A stretch of DNA of 64,000 bases from Amia ocellicauda. Its lineage: Eukaryota; Chordata; Actinopteri; Amiiformes; Amiidae. The stretch lies in the NCBI RefSeq assembly GCF_036373705.1, contig NC_089853.1, positions 637,001 to 701,000 on the forward strand, written 5' to 3'. Position numbers and translations under genes: made by a program. Under the pieces are notes generated by a model. The model worked only from the letters and a program-made list of their open reading frames with translations, was not told the DNA's origin and did no database searches. This document shows positions 11,358-26,300 of this stretch, in pieces (the stretch's first letter is position 1; every line of letters starts with the position of its first letter).

Positions 11358-14300
11358 CTGAGGGGCAGCAAATGGGTCAAGGGTCAGGGCTGTGTTTGTG
11401 TGTGTCTCTGTGTGAGACTGCGTGTGAGTGTGTGTGTGTGTGTGTGTGTGAGTCAGGTGTCTATGTGTGTGTGTGTCTCTGTGTGTGTGTGTGTGTTGTG
11501 GCCACCCCACATAAAGTGGAGAAATAAACTCTTCATCTGCAGACCCATCAAGGCTGCAGTAGCCTGGCCAGGTTAAAATGTTCATAACTTACAGGAAGGT
11601 TTTGTTTAATGCACTAATAGGGCACGTTTACACCCACACTCTAACTGCTCTTAGCTGTCACACCTCATGACTGCAGCATTGGGACGTGGGCACTTTAAGA
11701 GTAGGTTACACCAGGAAGCCCGGCTGGGTTGCCATAGTGATGTTAATTGGGTGTATTTAACTTCCTTCTTCCGGGTGCTCAGGACAGCATTAATGGGAGT
11801 TGGGTTTTATGTTCACAGACCTAACGTCGTCGCACTGTCATGTCTCTGTAGTATTCGTTCCTCAGAGGTATATGATTACTCTCTGAGTCTTGAGTGTATT
11901 TTTGCTCTATAATCCAGGGCTATTTGACTTTTGCATTGATCATTTTTTTACCATTTTCCTACGTTTCTTTCTAACCGGTTAAAGGAAGGAATCGCATTGC
12001 AGTTCAATATGGAATGCCGTTTGAGTCAATATTAATTAAATAAATAAATAAATAAATAAGGCTATGAAATAAATAAATAAATAAATAAATAAATGAGGCA
12101 ATAAATATAAAAATAAATATAAAAATGAGTCAATAAATATAAAAATAAATATAAAAATGAGTCAATATATAAATAAATAGTATTTTTTTAATTATGTTTT
12201 TCATAATGGCACATTTCAGAATTTCATGGCACTATTTCATAATGACACATTTCAGTATTTCATGGCAGTATTTCAAAATGGCACATTTCCATTTGGTATA
12301 TTCAAATGAATGGGCGTGGTTTCTCTCAGATTCAGACCAAAGCAGCAGCACATCGAGTCTGTATCGCTGCTGTGTGGACAATACGGAGGACAGCGGAGGC
12401 TCGACAATTAATCCCTATTGTAACCAAGGTGAATTGTGCGTAATGTTAAATGCGGTGAATGTGGGAATAGCTTAATGTGGTTTACTCTACTAACCATTGG
12501 ATCCTAACTTTTCTTATGACAAGACCCACACCTACCAGTCCTGTACAAAAGAGCAGGCACTTAACTGAACATAATCAATATCAAATGCACGTCAAATACG
12601 CAGTACGATGTGCGCAGGACCTCACAGCACCTCGCAAAATCTGGTTTAATTTTCAAACATATCAGCAGTTCATACCCAAGCTTTATATTTGATATAACTT
12701 CGCAATACCATTCACATCACCTGTGGTGTTTTTTTCTGACATCTGCAATATCAAAATCTGGTCAAACATTGATGAAAGGGCTACGAGTAAAATTGCTTAA
12801 CGTGTTTCAGTTCATAAGCTACATGAAAGTGGCTTTAGAATTTTCTCTCACACAGTTATGTACTTTTTTGTTTTTTGTATTTCAAATCATTTGAAAATGT
12901 AAATGTATTTAATTGATAAAAGTACCAAAATAAACTATAAAATGACTGGCTGCTCTCTCTCACAGCGCAGCTCCCGCCCAGCTGAGGTTGCGGGGCTACA
13001 TACTGGTGAGAGCGTTAACTAGGGCGATGTCCTCCAAATGTGTAGATATGTCAGTTTTTATGGAAAGAGATACCGATTTTTACAAACCATATCTGTTGTG
13101 TCAATGCATTTTAAAAACAATTTGTCTAAGCCATCGGTACATATTTCCAATGTGTTAGCCATGCGTATACTGCTACATTTAGTATACATTTAGTATACAT
13201 TTAGTATACATTTATGTGAATAACAGTTTCATACAAAACATATCATCTGCAGGGAAATGGGCAGAAAGATTTTTTACTTAAAAAGCCTTTAAGTTAATGA
13301 TATTTGAAACTCGTGTCTGATGTTTAAATTTGGATGTGTGCAGGCCGACTTTATTTTTTCAGTATTCAAAGGTATATTCTTAAAAGTAATCTTTGGAAAT
13401 GTATAATGTGCCTGCAATAAACTAATGTAACATTGTTGTTTTGCTGCTGTACAATTAAGATGATCCATATTGAATATACCAAATGGGAATGTGCCATTAT
13501 GAAATACTACCATGAAATACTGAAATGTGTCATTATGAAATAGTGCCATGAAATTATGAAATGTGGCATTATGAAAAACATAATTAAAAAAATACTATTT
13601 ATTTATATATTGACTCATTTATATATTTATTTTTATATTTATATATTTATTGCCTCATTTATTTATTTATTTATTTATTTATTTCATAGCCATATTTATT
13701 TATTTATTTATTTATTTATTTCATATTGACTCAAATGGCATTCCATAGTTCAAAGCCTGGATTCACCACACAGGACATCTCTCATCGCAGCGCGCATCAA
13801 GCCGGTGAGATCCTTCCTTTTTCTCTTGCTTGACATATACACGTTATTGGATTATTCGGGACATTGCGTGGACTATTTTTGATTACATGCCATTGGATTA
13901 TGCGGGGATAGGAGTGCATTTGCAACTATAATAGCATTCGCGCTGCCACGGGGTGTGGATTCCCCTGCCGATCCTATTTTGTGAAGACCTTTTTTGTTTT
14001 CTTCAGGATAATTTATTCCTTTAAAGTTTATTTCATACTCTATTTTTGTGTCTGTCTTTATTATCTTTATCACTTATCACATTGCTTATGTTTTGTCTTA
14101 CCTGATATATTTATACACAATAGTCATTGTTCCTCTTTCTGTTAGATACATTATATTGCAGACTTAAATTCCCCTGTGAAAGTTAAATCATAATAAATGA
14201 TTTTGGTAACCCTACATCTGGCAGTTATCTTGATTAACCCTGTTTTTCTAGGCTTAATAATCCTTATTACTATTTTATATATATACATGAAAAAGGATTG

Positions 14301-17300
14301 CCTTTGTGTTCTAGAAAACTGTTACAATGTGTTTGTCAGTGTTGCAGGGCTTTGCTCACAGGGTGTAGGTGCTGCAGGCCCCCAGGCAGGAGGACACCTC
14401 CACAGGGCTCAGGGACACACAACCCTCATGGCTGATGGTGGTGGGCTTCTTCTGCACCCGGCAGCTCTCGGGCTTCTCATCACCTGCGGAAACGGACAGG
14501 AGACACACAGCTGTATCACTGGAAACAGGGAGACACTGTATTTGGGAGGGGGTGCGGCACTGCTGCTGACCCTGTGTCTCACTCGAACGTGTGTTTGTTT
14601 GTTCATTTGCATGTAACTCCTTCTTAATTTCCATTTAAGGATCATTAAGTTATGGATGTCTTTTTGCATGGTAATGGCTTTGCTCCAGGAATGTTTTGGA
14701 TGGAGTGATGAACAAGCTACTCTCACCTATACACGAGAGCACCTGCTGTCCCTCTGGATCTACACTGCTGACATTTTGGATACTAATCTGCCTGAGGCCT
14801 GCCTGAAAATAAGTAAAAAGACCACCCGATCCAAAGTAAGATGTAGGACTAAGAGGAAGAGTCGTGGTTCGAGGGGTGGTGTGAGAGAAATGTCCTTACG
14901 TGAACAACTGTGTATCCCGCATATCAAGATATTAACTGTGTCATTTAGACCATTTTACAAAAAAGTATTATTCTATTCTATTCTATTTCCTGTGTGTCTT
15001 GTGCTGCTGCTGCGGGTCAGTCTGAGCACAGCTGTGAAGCTCAGGCCCGCAGCCCATATTTGCTCCAGCTTGAAAAATCATGATTATTTATGAAATTACA
15101 TAATCAGACCCATTTTGTTTTGCTTCCCAGGTGTGAAAGAGATGATGGTTCAGCAGATGGCCTCCAGGAGAACTCTTGAGCTCTCTGTGTAGTGTGCCCT
15201 GTTCACACTGTGGTACTTACAGGTCTGACAGCAGCCATCATCGGAGTAGCGGATAGTGCCCTGAAAGAGAAGGTCAGAGGTCAGAGCTGAGAATGGGGCC
15301 ATGCGGAGTCTTCCCCCTGCAACTAATGCTGTAGAAATTAGCATATAGACTTCCCTGTGTAAATGCACCTTGTGTACCAGTCTTGGACTCAAGGTTCACT
15401 ACATCTGCCTGGCCATGGTGTGAGGATATTGAGTTACTGGTGTGTTTACTGACCATTAGGAGTCTGTGCTCTCCAGTGTCATACAGAGTCCCTGTCTTTA
15501 TACATGGCCACCCTCCAACATCATTCCAATTCAACAACATCAAACGCAGAGAAGTGAGTCAAAGACACATCATCCCAAACTAGTGACCCACGCTCTGCCC
15601 ACACACTCACAGGGACACAGGCCTCGGGGCGGAACTCCAGGCAGGCCTTCTTGGTGCTGATTGGCACATACTGCCCGTCAATCATGAAGCACTGGTAGTG
15701 CATGCAGTTGTCTCCGGGGAAGGTGACATTCTCTCCAGACTTGGGGGGAGAGGAGGGAGTTTATTATTATTATGTGTGGATCTCTGATCAAAATGTAGTT
15801 GATGTAAAACATCCAGTAAGATACACTATGCAAACACACCGAGACCACAGCCGTCACACACAGTACTGTCACTCACCATCAGCTCATACAGAGGGGTCTC
15901 CTTTTCTGTGGGAGTGATGTTGACATTGTTACCACTGTTGCCATTGGGAATGGTGTTGCCATTGTTACCATTGTTTCCATTGTTGCCATTGGAAGTGGTG
16001 TTGCCATTGTTACTATTGTTTCCATTGTTTCCATTGGGAGTGGTGTTGCCATTATTGCCATTGGGAGTGGTGTTTCCATTGTTGCCATTGGGAGTGGTGT
16101 TGCCATTGTTGCTAGTGGGATTGCCAGTGGGGTCCTTGGTGTTTGGCATGGGGAAGACACAGGCCACCTGAGCACACTTTCCACAGCATTGGCCAGGGAC
16201 CTCCCGGTATCTGAATCCCTGTGTTTTAAAAGAAATAAACACATGATTTCTGGGTGTTAGTGAGAGAAGAAAGCCTCTGCCTGTGACCATGAGCCTGGAC
16301 TGGGCACAGACAGAAGAATGGGTGTTCTGAGTGCTGAAGACATGCATTACCTTGACACCAAAAATAAGCTCTTTCTGGATTCTGTCTGCTCCCCGGTTAG
16401 AAGAACAATGAATGAACGGCTTCACCGGCTCAGTGACAATGAACAGTTTATGGTTACTGACTTCACTTTGGTTACTCTGTAGTAAAGCTTAAAATGTGTT
16501 GCTAGATGACACAGCTTGTCCATTAACCAGGAACCTATTCTACCATATAGCACGGTGGGAAACAGAGCAGCGTGCGGGAAGCTGGGGAAGCATACCGCAG
16601 GACAGTGCTCGTCACACGTCTGTGTCTTGCACTCCATCCTGTGCAGCTGTATCTTGGAGTCCATCTCAAAGCCGCATTTACACTCGTCACACAGGGACAC
16701 GGGCACGATCACTCCGGGCTGGGTGGCAGAGAAAGGGAGAGAGATGAGCTTCTGCATGAAAGTCACTGTGCAGTGTTTAAGAATGCAGTCCCCCCGGATC
16801 CCCAGAGTCCCCCCTCTCAGAATCAGCTCATTACCTGGTACTCGGTGCCGTTCAGGACACACACCTTCTTGGGCACTGCGGATGGAAACAGACACCTTTA
16901 ACAACTCTGAGAGACAAACGCCCTTCTTGTAAGAATATGCTGAGTCGGACTATATGTTTATTTTATGAATGTGCTGAATGCATCTGTGTGGGGATGTGGA
17001 CGTGTACTGGCAGGATGCAAAGGAGACCCTGTCTGTAGCAGGTACCAGCAGCACATCCTGGTGTTTGGATGCTAAGATCCTGTTCCTCACTGTGTCAGCC
17101 TATCAACATTTACTGGACATCCCTCCCCAGACCTCAACTGTTGTTACCAGAGGTCTGACAGACAGAAGGGTGGGGCCAGGGGGGCGGGGCTCACCACACT
17201 GGTAGATGGGGCAGCAGCTGTTCTCTGAGCTCATGGCTACTGGTTGGAACCCGGCCTCACAGCTTTCCTCTGGCCTGGTGCAGCGGCTCCGGTCACACTC

Positions 17301-20300
17301 TGCAGAGACACACACAGCTCAGAGTCTGAAACAACTTACTGCCGCCCTGCTGAAAGGTTACACTGACTGAAGCGACCACAGGAGGAGAACAACAGATATT
17401 CAAGTATAGTGGCAGAGCCAGCAGGAGCATTCCTGTGTGGAGTTTTGCTTTTTTGCTGCTCTCTTGCACTGTGTGTTTGCAGCATTTTCTTGTGGTTTAA
17501 TGTCTCATTTCTGCAGCCTTGTGTCCCTGAACCCATGTCACAGTTGGTCATGCTGGATGAAGGTTTATTAGAGGAATTAATCTGTACAGATCTGGAGGAC
17601 TGACTGGAGCACATCTCCTCTGTGTTTGTTCTTATTTTGCCCTGCCTGTCTCACTGCACCCCCTGTCTCTGTCTCTCTCTGTGACTCTCACTGCATCCCC
17701 TGCCTGTCTGGTCTCTCACCGCACTTGGTGATGTTGCAGCAGGTGTTGCCATCCATGGGCATGGTGACCAGGACCTGGCCCTCCTTGTTGCAGGGCAGCA
17801 TGGGTGGGAGGGGGCAGGCATGGGGGCGGCACTGCACGCTCATGGTGACGTTGTCACACACACAGTCGTGGCAGTTACTCTGCCAGGTCTGTCCCAGCTG
17901 GGTGAGGGGAGGGGCAGAGATAGAACAGCTTTACACATCATTCAACATCAACAAGAGAACATGGAGAACAACAACATGGAGGACATGGGGGCACATCTGC
18001 AGTGTTTTCTTGTTCCTCTCCTTGCCTAGGTCTGTGTAGATCCATCAGCCAGTGCTGAAGCCAATGCAGGACCCAGGTTTAACTGCCCTGGAGTCTCAGC
18101 TGCAGCACATCTGTCAGGATGCACAGAAACACATGCCTCTGCTTACACTGCGAGCTGCAGTGCCACAGAAATGTAACTGCTGTGAGCACTAATTAAACAG
18201 TCTTGTGTGGAGTGGACAATTGTTTTGGTTGAAACAGTGTATTTCAAACTAAAGGAGTTATCCTTTAGGGATGAGTCTGAGCCTCCTTTCACCCTCATGC
18301 ATTCCCCTCCATTCCCTGACACACGATTAGTGAAAAGAGCTGCTTTACCTCCTTGGGAATGCCGTCTGGGCCGGTGCAGGCTGAAAGCAAACAATCAAGA
18401 CCGTTACTGAACCTGACATGCAGCTGAGAACATGTCCTTATTGACGGTGACTGGTTCTTAACGTTGACCATAAGATACCAGCTTGCACTGACATGGGAAG
18501 AGACAACAACTTGCAAGCAATCCTGCCAATGCCCAGAGCAGAAGAAAACCATAAGACAATTAATCATCATAGATAAACTTGAGGGACAGCTCACAGAAAC
18601 ACAACAATCAGTACAGCTGGCAAATACTTTGTAAGAAACTGAACTGGGAGCATAAGGAGATGTAATAATTGAGAGAAAGTCATTCAGAAAAGCTGAGCTT
18701 TTCTGTATCCGTGAGTTTAAAAAAACTTGGAAATTTGTTGAGGAAGTCATGCCGATGAAGCGAGAGAAGAGCAGTGCAAGAAAGTGAGCAGGCGGCAGCC
18801 TCACCACAGGAGGCAACACAGACGTCCATATTGGGGTTGAATAGCGTGGTCCCGTTGGGACAGAAGCAGCCCTCCGTCAGCTGGGACTCGGCCTCATCAT
18901 CAGCGCTGAATTCCTCATTATGCCTTTACAACAACAAGTAATAATGAGAACAACAACGATAATCACATCTTATATTGGCCATTTTGCTTCTATAATATTC
19001 CTAGAGAGGAAGAACCCATCTGTATGCAGTCTTCAGTACAGAGTGAAAACCCAGAGAAACACAAGTATCTGAATCAGAGCAACAGAGCTTGAGTGACAGG
19101 GACTCGGAGACAGAGAGTTTGAGTGATAGGGACTCAGAGACAGACAGCCAGAGACACTGAGAGGCGGAGTCATGCAGATATTCTGTACCTGTGATTGCAG
19201 GTGAGCTCCACCTCGGGCGCACAGGCTCTGTACTCCTTAGAGGCTGGACAAGGGAACACTGCAGGGAGACAGGTCAGCAGGATCAGAGAGGGAGACGGGG
19301 CAGCAGGATCAGAGAGAGATACAGGGATGCAGCACTGACTTCCCAGTGTGTGTAACTCACAGCATTTCCCCTGTGTGCTGTTCCTCCAGTCCACACAGAC
19401 TCCCTGCGCAGCACACAGGCCGGCGTAACTCTGCAGATCACTGCACACGGCATCCACCTCGCTCAGCTCACAGGTGTCCAGCACACAGGACGTGTAGAAG
19501 GGCTCTGGAGGGACCAGCGAGTGGCAGGCCTGGAATAGTCTGACAGACAGGAGAGCAGCCTGTTAGTGAACTTAAAGAAAATAGATAGGTTATTTCCCAC
19601 CCATCTCTCATGAATAAGACAGGCACAACATAGAAACAGGAGCTGAGGTCGATCAGTGGACGTGCTCTTGTTGATCCTGGATAGAACCCGCTCCCTCCAC
19701 CTCAGCGGAATAAAGGATGTCCCAGGAGGGTGAAAACGAGACCCTTACTTGCTCTTGAGGAGCTCGCACAGGGGGGCCTCGCATGAGGGCCGGGGGTTGG
19801 ACACAGCGGTCGTTGGAGTTGTTGGTGTTGCTGTGGACTGTGCAGTGCTGGGAGTGCCAGTCATGGGTGAGGGAGCTGGCATGGTGGTTGTTGGTGCCCT
19901 GGTGGTGGGAGCAGTGTTGTCACAGGCCGATCTGTTCTGTCCAGGCACCAGCCACTCCTTCACCATCTCGGGGCAGGAAGCGGCCGTGACGCCACTGGGC
20001 TGCCGGCAGTCCTCCTGCCTGTTGTTAGTGCAGGTGCCTGTCAGGGAAGTCAATGCACACTGGTGTTCAGAAGGAAGTGAAGGTGAGGTCATATGTACAG
20101 GACTTGTGTAACACAGAGTTAGAGTATTGCCTACCACTTACTGCTACCCCATCTTTCCCCACAGCTGTGTGGATTTGTTTATCACAACCCATGGGAAGCC
20201 ATTCTGTGTGAACTGTTAACGTCACTCACTTTTCCTGACTCAAGCTGTGTCTGTGATCTCACTGTATTATCAAACCCCACTGAAATACTACTAGTCAAGT

Positions 20301-23300
20301 AATAATGCGTGCCATTGAGGCTGCATTAGAAAGCGAAGGAATGCCAGTTCAATTTTTTGTTTTGCTGTATCGTTTTCTGACTCTGGTGCTGAGAGGAAGA
20401 ACGCTTTCTACATGACATCAGCTCCCAAGGCAAGAGCAGGCTCTTACCACAGAGTCCCTCCGTGTTGTGGGAGAACAGTCTGGATGACACAGTGACTGTG
20501 GAGACCATGCCTGCGTACACCACTAGCACATTGAAATCCATGATCTGCACTTGGATGCTGATGCCTGTGGAGAAGATCTTGAAGCCGTTTTTGTATAGGT
20601 TGGGGAAGACTTGTTTACCGTTGAAGATCACCTGCAGGGACCCACAGAGCACAGCAAGAGGTGTTAGGGCTGGAAACAGACAGGAAATGCACACACAAAA
20701 TACAGGAAGTCACAGGAGGCTCAGAAGCCACCTCCAGCAAGTGGTAACATTATAGAAAGCCACCATAGTATCTCTAGCTTTTGTGACCATCTGCAACACC
20801 AGAAAAGTTTGGGGAGATTTCAACATTGGGTGGTCACCATATTCTTCCTGTTCATCTGGGTGAGCCGGACTTCGCTGCCCCTGTAGAAGATGCGCAGGGT
20901 GCGGGAGCAGAGCCCGCTCTGCTGGCCGTAGCAGTCATTGTCGTCCACGTAGATGTGGAAGTTGTCGTACTTGGGGCTGATCTGTTGCACCAGCACGTGA
21001 CTGCACTGGCTGCTGTAGGGGTAGTATGTCCCGTCGAACGTCATGTGGTGCTGGTAACCCCAGCTGGCACAGACACCTACGACACAAGGGACAGGAGCAC
21101 TCAGTCTACACAGCTAAAGACTCAGCGTCTGGAGAAAACTCAGAGTTTTAATGCAGCTTTCAAACCAGGACTCTGGAGGTACATTCCTAAAATATAAGAT
21201 CGAGCCTTTGTCACTTTTGGATTTGGACCCCAAAGATTTTAGACAAGAGCTGGATGAATAATTTGCTGTCAGGTTTTTAATTAATAAGTCATGAATTAAT
21301 GAAAGATGAGCTTATTGTTGCTGAACCGAGTGAAAACACAAAACCAAAAACAGGTGATCCAGATCCACATACTCAACTGCCTGCAGCATTTTATGTATCT
21401 CTTAGTGGGTTTAATGGTTCATTATCCCTCTAAGACTCACACTCGCACTCATACTGGAAGCAGCAGCCGTCCTGGTCGTACACCTTGAGAGCAGGCCGGC
21501 CGCTGGCGCAGGTCAGTTTTCTCACTGGGCTGCATTGAACGGGCTTCAGCGAGATCTGGTTGTTGCCTTGGCAGGTGGCATGGGTGCACCTGTCGATCTG
21601 CCACGTCTCGTTCAGCTGGGGGGGGGCACAGTGGGGTTGGGTTTATTGGTCAAGTGATCTTGCCGTTAAAAAACAAGATTACACAGAAGGGGAAGATGAA
21701 CAGAAGGGTCTATTAATCTGGACCAGAAGTTCTCCATCCAGGGGGGCCTGTGTCTGCTGGTCTTCGTTCCAACCTGAGCTCAATCTTGAATCCTTAATTG
21801 TCTTATGACCACTTTTTCAATTGTTTTCAGCTTTTTAACAAGTAAAAATAATTCACTCACTGTTCACTTAAGTGGCTGAAAACTGGGTTGAAATGAAAAC
21901 CAGCAGATACAGAGGTCCCCTGAGACCAGGTTGGAGAGCCGCTGATCAAGAATGATGAGCTCTGTGTAGGTCAGCAAGCACCTTACTGGAAAGGCTGGGT
22001 GAATTTTTGCGGTGTTGCCAGACCCTCACCAGTCTGCCGGTTCAGGCCTTACCTTTCGGGGAGGTGTCAGGGCAGCACACTCAGGAGCAGGGTTGGTGGG
22101 CACTCCAGGGCTGGTGGTCTCTGGGGTTCCTCTAGTCGAGGGGGCAGCTGTCGTTCCAGGTGTGGTTGTTTTTGCAGGGGTTGTCGGGGCAGTGGTGGTG
22201 GAGTGGCATTCTGTCACATGTCTATCAACCCCACAGGTGGCATTACAGAAGGCAGTGTAACACCACCCTGCACTGTCCGTTGTGTTGTATATGAAGCTGC
22301 CTGAGGGATAATAATAGATTGATCTCATCATGAAAATGTACTGGAAATGTTCTATAGGAATGGATTAGAATCTTGGCAGAGGAAATTACTATTTGTATGT
22401 GTTTAATAAGGGATGTCCCTTATATCCCTATATGCATGAAGAAAGTGGGATTAAGACCACCACCCAGAACTATAACTGATCTGCTGAAGCTAGACAGTGA
22501 TTACAGGGGTGGCTGTTGAGAACAATAAGAATGTTTTTTACCACATGGCTGTGATACCGGACAGTCACACATCTGAATGGAAGTTATGGACAACTAAATG
22601 TGGAAAAAAAGATTACCTAGATGATGACCTTACCAGGGCTGATCTTCTTCCCTTGAAAGATGCAGACACATGGTGTGCTGGGAGAGCTCTCCCTGGGGCT
22701 GGTTACCATAGGAGTGGTGTTCCCTGTAGTGACAGGAGCTTCTGTCGATGGCTGTCCAGGTGAAGTCTCTCCTGTCGTAGTCCTTGCAGGTGTGGTTCGT
22801 CCAGATATTGATTGGCCTGGAGATGTGGTCTGGTGTGGGGTGGTTGATGTGTGTGGGGTGGTAGATGTGTGTGGGGTAGTAGATACATATGGGGTGGTAG
22901 ATATGTATGGAGATGTAGAATCATGTGGGGTGGTAGATGTGTGTGGGATGGTAGATGTGTGTGGGGTGGTAGATTCATGTGGGGTGGTAGATATGTGTGG
23001 GGTGGTAGATTCATGTGGGGTAGTAGATGTGTGTGGGGTGGTAGATGTGTGTGGGGTAGTAGATGTGTGTGGGGTGGTAGATTCATGAGAGGTGGTAGAT
23101 TCATGTGGGGTGGTAGACGTGTGTGGGGTGGTAGATGTGTGTGGGGTCGTAGATATGTATGAGGTGGTAGATCCGTGTGGGGTGGTAGATGTGTGTGGGG
23201 TAGTAGATGTGTGTGGGGTAGTAGATGTGTGAGGGGTGGTAGATTCATGTGGGGTGGTAGATGCTTGTGGGGTGGTATATGTGTGAGGGGTGGTAGATGT

Positions 23301-26300
23301 GTGTGGGATGGTAGATGTGTGAGGGGTGGTAGATTCATGAGAGGTGGTAGATGTGTGTTGGGTGCTAGATATGTATGTGGTGGTAGATCCATGTGGGGTG
23401 GTAGATGTGTGTGGGGTGGTAGATGTGTGTGGGGTGGTAGATGTGTGTGTGGTATTAGATGTGTGGGGGGTAGTAAATGTGTGTGGGGTGGTAGATTCAT
23501 GAGAGGTGGTAGATGTGTGTAGGGTGGTATATGTGTGAGGGGTGGTAGATGTGTGTGGGGTGGTAGATTCATGAGAAGTGGTAGATTCATGTGGGGTAGT
23601 AGATGTGTGTGGGGTGGTAGATGTGTCTGGGGTGGTAGGTTCGTGTCGGGTGGTAGATGTGTGTGGGGTGGTAGATGTGTATGGGGTGGTAGATTCATGA
23701 GAGGTGGTAGTTACTTGTGGGGTGGTAGATACGTATGGGGTGGTAGATTCATGTGGGGTGGTAGATATGTATGGGGATGTAGAATCATGTGGGGTGGTAG
23801 ATGTGTGTGGGATGGTAGATGTGTGTGGGGTGGTAGATTCATGTGGGGTGGTAGATATGTGTGGGGTGGTAGATTCATGTATGGTAGTAGATGTGTGTGG
23901 GGTGGTAAATGTGTGTGGGGTGGTAGATGTGTGTGGGGTAGTAGATACATATGGGGTGGTAGATTCATGTGGGGTGGTAGATGTGTGTGGGGTCGTAGAT
24001 ATGTATGAGGTGGTAGATCCGTGTGGGGTGGTAGATGTGTGTGGGGTAGTAGATGTGTGAGGGGTGGTAGATGTTTGAGGGGTGGTAGATATGTGTGGGG
24101 TGGTAGATTCATGAGAGGTGGTAGATGTGTGTAGGGTGGTAGATGTGTGTAGGGTGGTAGATTTGTGAGGGGTGGTAGATATGTGTGGGGTGGTAGATTC
24201 ATGAGAGGTGGTAGATCCATGTGGGGTGGTAGATGTGTGTGGGGTATTAGATGTGTGGGGGGTAGTAGATGTGTGTGGGGTGGTAGATTCATGAGAGGTG
24301 GTAGATGTGTGTAGGGTGGTATATGTGTGAGGGGTGGTAGATGTGTGTAGGGTGGTAGATACATGAGAAGTGGTAGATTCATGTGGGGTAGTAGATGTGT
24401 GGGGGGTGGTAGATTCATGAGAAGTGGTAGATTCATGTGGGGTAGTAGATGTGTGGGGGGTAGTAGATGTGTGTGGGGTGGTAGATGTGTCTGGGGTGGT
24501 AGGTTCGTGTCGGGTGGTAGATGTGTGGGGGGTGGTAGATGTGTGTGGGGTGGTAGATTCATGAGAGGTGGTAGTTACTTGTGGGGTGGTAGATTCATGT
24601 GGGGTGGTAGATGTGTATGGGGTGGTAGATTCATTTTGGGTGGTAGTTACTTGTGGGGTGCTAGATATGTGTGGGGTGGTAGATTCATGTGGGGTGGTAG
24701 ATGTGTGGGGGGTGGTAGATGTGTCTGGGGTGGTAGATTCGTGTGGGGTGGTAGATGTGTGTGGGTTGGTAGATATGTATGGGGTGGTAGATTCATGTGG
24801 GGTAGTAGATGTGTGAGGGGTGGTAGATATGTGTAGGATGGTAGATTCATGTGGGATGGTAGATACGTATGGGGTGGTAGATGTGTGTGGGGTGGTAGAT
24901 GTGTGTGGGGTGGTAGACGTGTGTGGTGTGGAAGATTCATGCTGGGTGGTAGTTACTTGAGGGGTGGTAGATAAGAATGGGGTGGTAGATTCATGTGGGG
25001 TGGTAGATGTGTATGGGGTGGTAGATTCATGTTGGGTGGTAGATACGTGTGGGGTGCTAGATATGTATGGGGTGCTGGATATGTGTGGGGTGGTAGATTC
25101 ATGTGGGGTGGTAGATGTGTGTGAGGTGGTAGATGTGTGTGGGGTGGTAGTTACGTGTGGGGTGGTTGTTACGTGTGGGGTGGTAGATGTGTGTGTGGTA
25201 TTAAATGTGTGGGGGGTAGTAGATGTGTGTGGGGTGGTAGATTCATGTTGGGTGGTAGTTACTTGAGGGGTGGTAGATACGAATGGGGTGGTAGATTCAT
25301 GTTGGGTGCTAGATACGTGTGGGGTGCTAGATATGTATGGGGTGCTAGATATGTGTGGGGTGGTAGATTCATGTGGGGTGGTAGATGTGTGTGGGGTGGT
25401 AGATGTGTGTGGGGTGGTAGTTACGTGTGGGGTGGTTGTTACGTGTGGGGTGGTAGATGTTTGTGGGGTAGTAGATGTGTGTCGGGTGGTAGATTCATGT
25501 GGGGTAGTAGATTTGTATGGGGTTGTAGTTACGTGTGGGGTGGTAGATACGTGTGGGGCAGTTGATATGTGTGGGGTGGTAGATGTGTGTGTTGTATTAA
25601 ATGTGTGGGGGGTAGTAGATGTGTGTGGGGTGGTAGATTCATGAGAAGTGGTAGGTTTGTGTGGGGTTGTAGATGTGTGTGGGGTGGTAGATGTGTGTGG
25701 GGTGGTAGATTCATGTTGGGTGGTAGTTACTTGTGGGGTGGTAGATACATGTGGGGTGGTAGATGTGTGTGGGGTGGTAGATATGTATGGGGTGGTAGAT
25801 TCATGTAAGGTAGTAGATGTGTGTGGGGTGGTAGATTCATGTTGGGTGGTAGATATGTGTGGGGTGGTAGATACGTGTGGGGTGGTAGACGTGTGTAGGG
25901 TAGTAGATATGTATGGGGTTGTAGTTACATGTGGGGTGGTAGATGTGTGTGTGGTATTAAATGCGTGGGGGGTAGTAGATGTGTGTGGGGTGGAAGATTC
26001 ATGAGAGGTGGTAGATGTGTGAGGGGTGGTAGATTCATGAGAAGTGGTAGGTTTGTGTGGGGTTGTAGATGTGTGTGGGGTGGTAGATGTGTGTGGGGTG
26101 GTAGATTCATGTTGGGTGGTAGTTACTTGTGGGGTGGTAGATACATGTGGGGTGGTAGATACGTGTGGGTTGGTAAATGTGTGTGGGGTGGTAGATACAT
26201 GTGGGCTGGTAGATGTGTGTGGGGTGGTTGTTATGTGTGGGGTGTTTGTTACGTGTGGGGTGGTAGATGTGTGTGGGGTGGTAGATGTGTGTGGGGTGGT

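Noticed and set aside
10577..11527. 316-codon plus-strand open frame
   Set aside because: Low-complexity Ser/Leu/Cys reading antisense to the mucin 3' UTR and last exon. It runs through the (TG)n tract and has no family resemblance.
15879..16244. Alternative frame with [15 protein letters not shown] repeats
   Set aside because: Another frame of the Asn/Gly repeat. Only the NNGNTTPNG frame joins the VWC cysteines on both sides in phase.
22703..24562. Minus-strand [12 protein letters not shown] frames inside the array
   Set aside because: Alternative frame of the same 18-bp unit, with no start, splice or domain context.
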